Shown in pieces: positions 59,342-64,000 of a stretch of 64,000 nucleotides of DNA. The position numbers and the translations under genes are program-made. Source of the stretch: Stramenopiles sp. TOSAG23-2 (lineage: Eukaryota; Sar); the NCBI GenBank assembly GCA_900128395.1, contig LT649234.1:1-64000 (forward strand). The letters run 5' to 3'. Under the pieces are notes generated by a model, which was not told the origin of the DNA, made no database searches, and saw only the letters and a program-made list of their open reading frames with translations. Each line of letters opens with the position of its first letter. The first letter of the stretch is position 1.

Positions 59342-60184
59342 ATGAATGGTAACGATAATAATAACACCAAGAACAAGTTTCATCACAAGGTATTGATACA
59401 AAATAAAACAATATCTAATTATCATCACATCAATTATATTGATTTTAGCAACCGTGATAATGTACGAATGTTTCATACTAGATCTTCTCAGGAGGAGGAA
59501 GAGACAACATCAGTAAAGTTTTCAGAAGAGGAATTAAAACTTATATCAATAAGTTCTACGGAAAAGAATTTGAAAGTTAAACATGGAAAAATAGCAGAAC
59601 AATTGAAAAAGATGGAAAAGCAAATGATATCGAAAGAATCATATTTTAAAGTGCTTCGTTCAAGACACAATAAACAAACTCTTAGCATCTGTTTCTCTGA
59701 TATGAAACGTAGGAAAATTCATTTTAATTTCAATTTATATGCTTTCTTTATAGAAAAATTCGGCAATAAAGGAGATTTTCATATGGTAGAAAGTTTGTTA
59801 AATGAACTGAAAAACAAGCAATATACATTAAATATTGTAATCTATAATATGTTAATCCAAAACTATGGCACTTACAAAAAATATAAAGAAATGGAAATGT
59901 ATTATAATGAAATGATTAAAGAAGGAATCCAGCCGGATAATATCACATATAATATATTAATTAATCAATACAGTCAATCAAATAAAACATTACAAAAAGT
60001 TCATTACTATTACAATGAAATGAAAAAAAATCGATACAACAAATATATTGATGATAACGATGATAATAATAAATCAAGCATCCACCCAGATATTTATACG
60101 TATGCAACATTAATTCAAGCATTTGGGAAACGTAAAGAATTTGAAAAAGTGGATATTTATTTAAAAGAAATGAAAAAAATATAA
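59342..60184 (+). CDS. Pentatricopeptide repeat protein, N-terminal part
   Basis: RNA-binding helical-repeat protein, usually organellar. The 280-codon frame from ATG 59342 starts in an Asn/His/Lys-rich region and has about five PPR units: FNLYAFFIEKFGNKGDFHMV, VIYNMLIQNYGTYKKYKEME, ITYNILINQYSQSNKTLQKV, YTYATLIQAFGKRKEFEKVD. It ends YLKEMKKI-stop inside a seven-A run (60173-60179). The next repeat continues at once in another frame (60180 onward), so the two halves are one gene. The frame also runs upstream without ATG, so an earlier exon bearing a targeting peptide is possible. Confidence 0.82.
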   Translation: MNGNDNNNTKNKFHHKVLIQNKTISNYHHINYIDFSNRDNVRMFHTRSSQEEEETTSVKFSEEELKLISISSTEKNLKVKHGKIAEQLKKMEKQMISKESYFKVLRSRHNKQTLSICFSDMKRRKIHFNFNLYAFFIEKFGNKGDFHMVESLLNELKNKQYTLNIVIYNMLIQNYGTYKKYKEMEMYYNEMIKEGIQPDNITYNILINQYSQSNKTLQKVHYYYNEMKKNRYNKYIDDNDDNNKSSIHPDIYTYATLIQAFGKRKEFEKVDIYLKEMKKI

Positions 60185-61520
60185 AATAGAACCAAATATC
60201 GTCATTTACAATATATTAATGGATATATATTGTAAAAACAAAGATGAAGATAAAGTTATCTTTTATTTTAATGAAATGCAAATCCACGATATTGAACCTG
60301 ATATATTTTCCTACACTGCATTGATTACATTACATGGTAATATGGAGAAAATGGAGCAAGTCAAGATGTATATTGATGAGATGAAAAACAAAGGCATCAG
60401 TTTGACTGGTGAAACATATGGCTTATTGATTGAAATCTATGGCCGTGTATCAAATTACGATGCAATTGATAACTTGTTAAAAGAAATGAAAAGTAGAAAC
60501 ATTCGACTTGATTATAGGATTCATAATATCTTGACAAAAATATATACAGATGTAGATCATTTAAATAAAGTCGATTTATATTTTGATAAAAATGACTTTG
60601 AATTTGAGGACATGAATAATTTTTTAGAATACGAATCAAATAAAAACGTAAACAATGAAAGTTATTCAGAAGAAGCGAAGAATGAGGATAACAAACAACT
60701 ATTTGTCATCGACACATACAAAGAAACGCTTCAAAAGTTAATGATCAAAAGTATGGCAACAAAGAAATTTGATTCGATCACATTATTTTTATATCAAATG
60801 GAAATGTATTACAAGGAAAAAAATCAAAATGATATTGACTTTTATAATCAATTGATTGAAATTTGTATAACGATAGGACATTATGAAAAATCACTTGATT
60901 ATTTTTATGTTATAAAAAACAACCATTTTCTTGCTCCAAATTCAGAAACAAAAAGGTTGTTTAAGAAACAATTAACTGCAGTTAGAAAAGAAAGGAACAA
61001 ACAAAAAAATTCAGGAAGAAAGGAAGAAAAACAACGAATACGAGAAGTACGAAAAGAGAAAAAAAGGCAAATTTTTGAAGCTGCTTTTGAAAATGCAGAA
61101 AAAACAGCATTCGATTTAATATGTCTCCCCGAAAGCGAAGTTGAACGATTGTTAAATGAACCACATACGGATCCAAATGGCAACACACACAAACATGAGC
61201 AAATTAGATGGATGTGGTTTTTAAAGAAGAAAGAAGAAATACTTCCTGCTAAAGTTGCAGAAGAAGTAGATGCAGGTTCCATTACTATTATTGAAGATAA
61301 TATTGCTCTCAATGATGATGTAGAAATACCTACTTTTTGGAATTCTGAAGATGGTTTAGATCATACTATTCACTTTAAACTTTCAAGGTTTTTACGCCAA
61401 GAAGCCTTTTTAAATAAATGTAGCGAACATTATAAAAAAATGAATTGTTCGATACGCATTAAAAGAATATCTGGTAATAGTAGATGGAAAATATTAATTA
61501 GATCACTTAGCAGAGAATGA
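60174..61520 (+). CDS. Pentatricopeptide repeat protein, C-terminal part
   Basis: This frame opens in the A-run at 60174 and reads KKYKIEPNIVIYNILMDIYC, exactly the expected continuation of the PPR repeat broken by the stop at 60182-60184. Its first ATG is 60219. More PPR units follow (DIFSYTALITLHGNMEKMEQ, ETYGLLIEIYGRVSNYDAID, RIHNILTKIYTDVDHL, later DFYNQLIEICITIGHYEKSL). The last 190 residues leave the repeat pattern: a Lys/Arg/Glu-rich coiled coil (RKERNKQKNSGRKEEKQ) and a folded tail with WMWFLKKKEEILP and DVEIPTFWNSEDG. This tail is not recognised and may be a lineage-specific ribosome- or RNA-binding domain. Confidence 0.82.
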   Translation, partial: KKYKIEPNIVIYNILMDIYCKNKDEDKVIFYFNEMQIHDIEPDIFSYTALITLHGNMEKMEQVKMYIDEMKNKGISLTGETYGLLIEIYGRVSNYDAIDNLLKEMKSRNIRLDYRIHNILTKIYTDVDHLNKVDLYFDKNDFEFEDMNNFLEYESNKNVNNESYSEEAKNEDNKQLFVIDTYKETLQKLMIKSMATKKFDSITLFLYQMEMYYKEKNQNDIDFYNQLIEICITIGHYEKSLDYFYVIKNNHFLAPNSETKRLFKKQLTAVRKERNKQKNSGRKEEKQRIREVRKEKKRQIFEAAFENAEKTAFDLICLPESEVERLLNEPHTDPNGNTHKHEQIRWMWFLKKKEEILPAKVAEEVDAGSITIIEDNIALNDDVEIPTFWNSEDGLDHTIHFKLSRFLRQEAFLNKCSEHYKKMNCSIRIKRISGNSRWKILIRSLSRE

Positions 61521-61775
61521 AAAATGAAAAGTAAATATTATTTGGAGTAAAATGAATTTTGAGGAAGGGAGGCGAAGGGGCCGAAAACAAGAGAGAAAAC
61601 TTTGTTTCTAAAACTGTACATGCTTCTTAAATGAAAATGTATTTTTTAAAAAAAATAATTTTTTTTGTACAAACACTGGCGCATAAAATATATCTTCGTA
61701 CGTTCGTATCATAATATATGAAGTAGTTTGTACATGTATGATGATGTATCTCATTAAAACTTGCGCGTTAATTTT
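61521..61775. other. Convergent intergenic region with CTTCGTA motif
   Basis: Short 3' spacer between the PPR gene and the channel gene. CTTCGTA lies at 61694, overlapping cgtacgttcgtat. Confidence 0.6.
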
Positions 61776-64000
61776 TTACTTTTTACCTTTTGTTTTCTTA
61801 TCTTTCACATTTTTTGGACCACCATTATCATCTCTTTTCAAATACCGTTTAGCAACCTTCACAGGTGCAAAAAGTAATTTCTGCCAAAAATGAGATTCAT
61901 CATCATTGAAATTCTCATTTGAAATCGCATATGCATCATTCAATACAGCAAATAATAAGGATGCCATGAAAAAGTTAATCGTTAAATTGAAAAGCGTGTA
62001 AAATAGAACCGTCATCAATGGATCCGCTACTTTGATATTTGCATAATCAAATTCACCCATCAACATCACTAATAAAGAATTTGTAGTACCAATCAACGAA
62101 TTGAATTCATCGACTTCAGGCCCAAATGAAAAATGAGCTATAATAACAAATGCATACCCAACAATAATTAAAATGAACAAAAACGATAAAAATACGGAAC
62201 CGCTTGCATCAAGGGTTTGCCATACTTTCGAAATCGATAAATTCTTTTGTAAAATTTTAAATGAGCCCATTCCTGCTAAGACGGCATTCAAAACAGATAA
62301 ATTAATTCCATGAGAAAAATATTCAGCTTGTCGTTCAATTTGTATATAATGTGGCAACGTAATATCAACTTGACGGGAAACAACTAAATCGTAAAATACC
62401 TGCACTAACAATTGAGTAGTTAAACCTACGATTAATACAATATCGACAATATTCCACACGCAATTAAAATAAGCACTAAATCCATATAATGCAAGTTCAC
62501 ATATCATATCGTATGCTATCTTAACTAAATAAGCAAAACACAGAATATCTGCCCATCTTAAGAACGTCATGTCGTCCGGACTTCTACTACCCGCTTCCCC
62601 ATACAACGAAAGCCACACAACATCAATATCAATATTTTTTTTAATGTAGCCAGCAGGTGTAAATTCAAATAATATTTTCACGGCTGAAATGGAATAGTAA
62701 TTTGTATTTAATAAATTAAAATTGATGTAAAGTGCCCTAGTATCATCATCAATCCACATCTGATCACGTAAGCGCCACAACTCTAACTTGGCCCTTTGGC
62801 GCATGTGTGAAAGCTCAATTGCAAAGCCACTTCTATCAAAAAATGAACTGCCACTAAATACAGTGAACGAATTGAAATCACGACCTTGTTTGTATTGAAA
62901 TCCTTCATACGCTTTTCCTGGACCATATGCTTGGTCACCACCTAATGATGCTACATACAACCGTTGTCGATCCATACTATATGGAACATAACAACCATGA
63001 CTATCTATACTGGGCACACCTTTCAATTGTTCCAACGTATCGGTACAACCGCCTGAAGCTCTATAGTTACCAGATCTATATTGACGTAAACGTACACCAC
63101 CAATCAATTTATTCGCACGCAATATAAATCGACTTTCCTCTGAAGACAATGCCTGGGATGTATAATGAAATTGAGGATAAATAGCATTTAAAAATGGACC
63201 TTCCAGCCATTGCCAAACTTGATCAATATCATGAATTTCATCAAATGTATAATGACGCTCACCATCAATTGAAAGTTTAAATGGCTCGGATGTCAATAAA
63301 TCATTCAAAGAATGAATGATATCGTTTGTAACAGGGACACGGCGTCTTTTTTGTACAGCAGAGACAAAAAAATACAGGAAAAAGCAATACAAAGTTAAAC
63401 GTATCCATATCGACATGTACTCCGCAATTTCTTTTTCCTCGTCACTACCAGAATCATTCAACGCACGGAAATTCCTTTCTGCAACAACTTTCGGCGTATG
63501 GAAAAAAGGTGATAATTTAGCACCAGATGAATTCCTCCATTCTTTAATTAAACTTTGTGCATTCACTTCCGAGGAATCCGAATCATCGCTATCGGAATCC
63601 GAATCTAGCCCATCAAAATCCATGCCAAAATTGGATTTTTTCTTCTTCCTGATGTCATTTGAACTGTTACCAATATTTTCCATTCCATCCTCGGGTCGTA
63701 TGCGTGAAATTAATATAATTTTAGGTGGTTCGTCATATTTCGATAATTCCTCCATAATACTAGCTTGTGGAGGCCACATTAAATTTAAATGATCCCGAAG
63801 TGTACCATCATCTGGTAGAATCTCCCAATATTTACATGCATCATTATTTAACTGTTCAAATGTATATTCCGGCGTCACGCGAAAGCTACAATATTCGCCT
63901 ATTCGTTGATAAAAAACACTAACATTAATTTGTGACTCCTCACCTTTACCTCCACCATGGTCAGCTAAGTCATCTTTACCTTTAACTTTTTGTTTTAAAC
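61776..64000 (-). CDS. Polycystin-2-like (TRPP) cation channel, 5' end beyond window
   Basis: Calcium-permeable TRP channel of the polycystin-2 family, commonly ciliary. The frame is open past the only GTG (63878) to the right edge, reading YQRIGEYCSFRVTPEY, so the start is outside; at least 740 residues are visible. After an acidic cytosolic part comes S1 (YMSIWIRLTLYCFFLYFFVS). The extracellular polycystin/TOP domain has VWQWLEGPFLNAIYP, NKLIGGVRLRQYRSG and YVASLGGDQAYGPG. S2-S6 follow: DILCFAYLVKIAYDM, WNIVDIVLIVGLTTQLLV, LFILIIVGYAFVIIAHFSFG, a pore loop near LLVMLMGEFDYANI, and LFNLTINFFMASLLFAVL. The C-terminus is basic, without a visible EF-hand or coiled coil, which animal PKD2 has. 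Confidence 0.9.
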   Translation of the reverse strand, partial: LKQKVKGKDDLADHGGGKGEESQINVSVFYQRIGEYCSFRVTPEYTFEQLNNDACKYWEILPDDGTLRDHLNLMWPPQASIMEELSKYDEPPKIILISRIRPEDGMENIGNSSNDIRKKKKSNFGMDFDGLDSDSDSDDSDSSEVNAQSLIKEWRNSSGAKLSPFFHTPKVVAERNFRALNDSGSDEEKEIAEYMSIWIRLTLYCFFLYFFVSAVQKRRRVPVTNDIIHSLNDLLTSEPFKLSIDGERHYTFDEIHDIDQVWQWLEGPFLNAIYPQFHYTSQALSSEESRFILRANKLIGGVRLRQYRSGNYRASGGCTDTLEQLKGVPSIDSHGCYVPYSMDRQRLYVASLGGDQAYGPGKAYEGFQYKQGRDFNSFTVFSGSSFFDRSGFAIELSHMRQRAKLELWRLRDQMWIDDDTRALYINFNLLNTNYYSISAVKILFEFTPAGYIKKNIDIDVVWLSLYGEAGSRSPDDMTFLRWADILCFAYLVKIAYDMICELALYGFSAYFNCVWNIVDIVLIVGLTTQLLVQVFYDLVVSRQVDITLPHYIQIERQAEYFSHGINLSVLNAVLAGMGSFKILQKNLSISKVWQTLDASGSVFLSFLFILIIVGYAFVIIAHFSFGPEVDEFNSLIGTTNSLLVMLMGEFDYANIKVADPLMTVLFYTLFNLTINFFMASLLFAVLNDAYAISNENFNDDESHFWQKLLFAPVKVAKRYLKRDDNGGPKNVKDKKTKGKK

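Overview
The window looks like nuclear DNA of a free-living, flagellated single-celled eukaryote. It is AT-rich, most clearly between genes. Genes are packed on both strands, and almost all, including one of 12.9 kb, read as a single uninterrupted frame with ordinary TAA, TAG and TGA stops. Proteins carry long Asn, Ser or Lys runs. A motile cilium is implied by alpha-tubulin with Lys40, a CFAP99-like protein and a polycystin-2-like channel. The alpha-tubulin and the giant calcium-binding protein look SAR/stramenopile-like, but this placement is an impression from residues, not a phylogeny.

Layout. 1-14 kb holds housekeeping genes: an S28 carboxypeptidase, a short-chain dehydrogenase between diverged direct repeats, a four-helix membrane protein, the selenocysteine elongation factor eEFSec, COP9 signalosome subunit 2 and a WDR76/CMR1-type WD40 protein. 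A 438-bp foldback element lies at 9.2-9.7 kb.

14.1-20.2 kb is an accessory island. Four genes, all on the minus strand and 50-90 bp apart, encode a primase-polymerase fragment (AEP plus PriCT-like regions, no helicase), two small proteins, and an XK-related membrane domain fused to about 21 nearly identical leucine-rich repeats. The LRR gene is much more GC-rich than its neighbours, is frameshifted by a 52-bp deletion at about 17250, and seems to be a chimera. Palindromic AT-rich boxes precede the small genes. The 1.3 kb beyond it holds a MITE-like inverted repeat, scattered AAAATCACTA motifs and a G-quadruplex-capable tract. I read the island as a decayed virus-like or transposon-like insertion that captured or carried an XKR-LRR gene.

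20.2-64 kb returns to cellular genes: an F-box protein, a 4308-residue EF-hand/IQ/SAP protein with a six-fold repeated module, CFAP99, GINS subunit Psf3, LIS1, a membrane protein, a Golgi-type glycosyltransferase, an EF-hand protein, alpha-tubulin, the splicing factor CWC22, a CCT-domain protein, organellar ribosomal protein uS17, two membrane-associated proteins (one an alpha/beta hydrolase), a PPR protein and a PKD2-type channel running off the right edge. Two of these (EF-hand protein, PPR protein) appear split by single-base frame changes, which could be real or sequencing errors. A short motif, TACGAAG/CTTCGTA, recurs between genes, especially between convergent genes.

No rRNA, tRNA or CRISPR was recognised. 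The genes do not form one pathway; the cilium theme (tubulin, CFAP99, PKD2, perhaps LIS1) and the accessory island are the main connecting threads.
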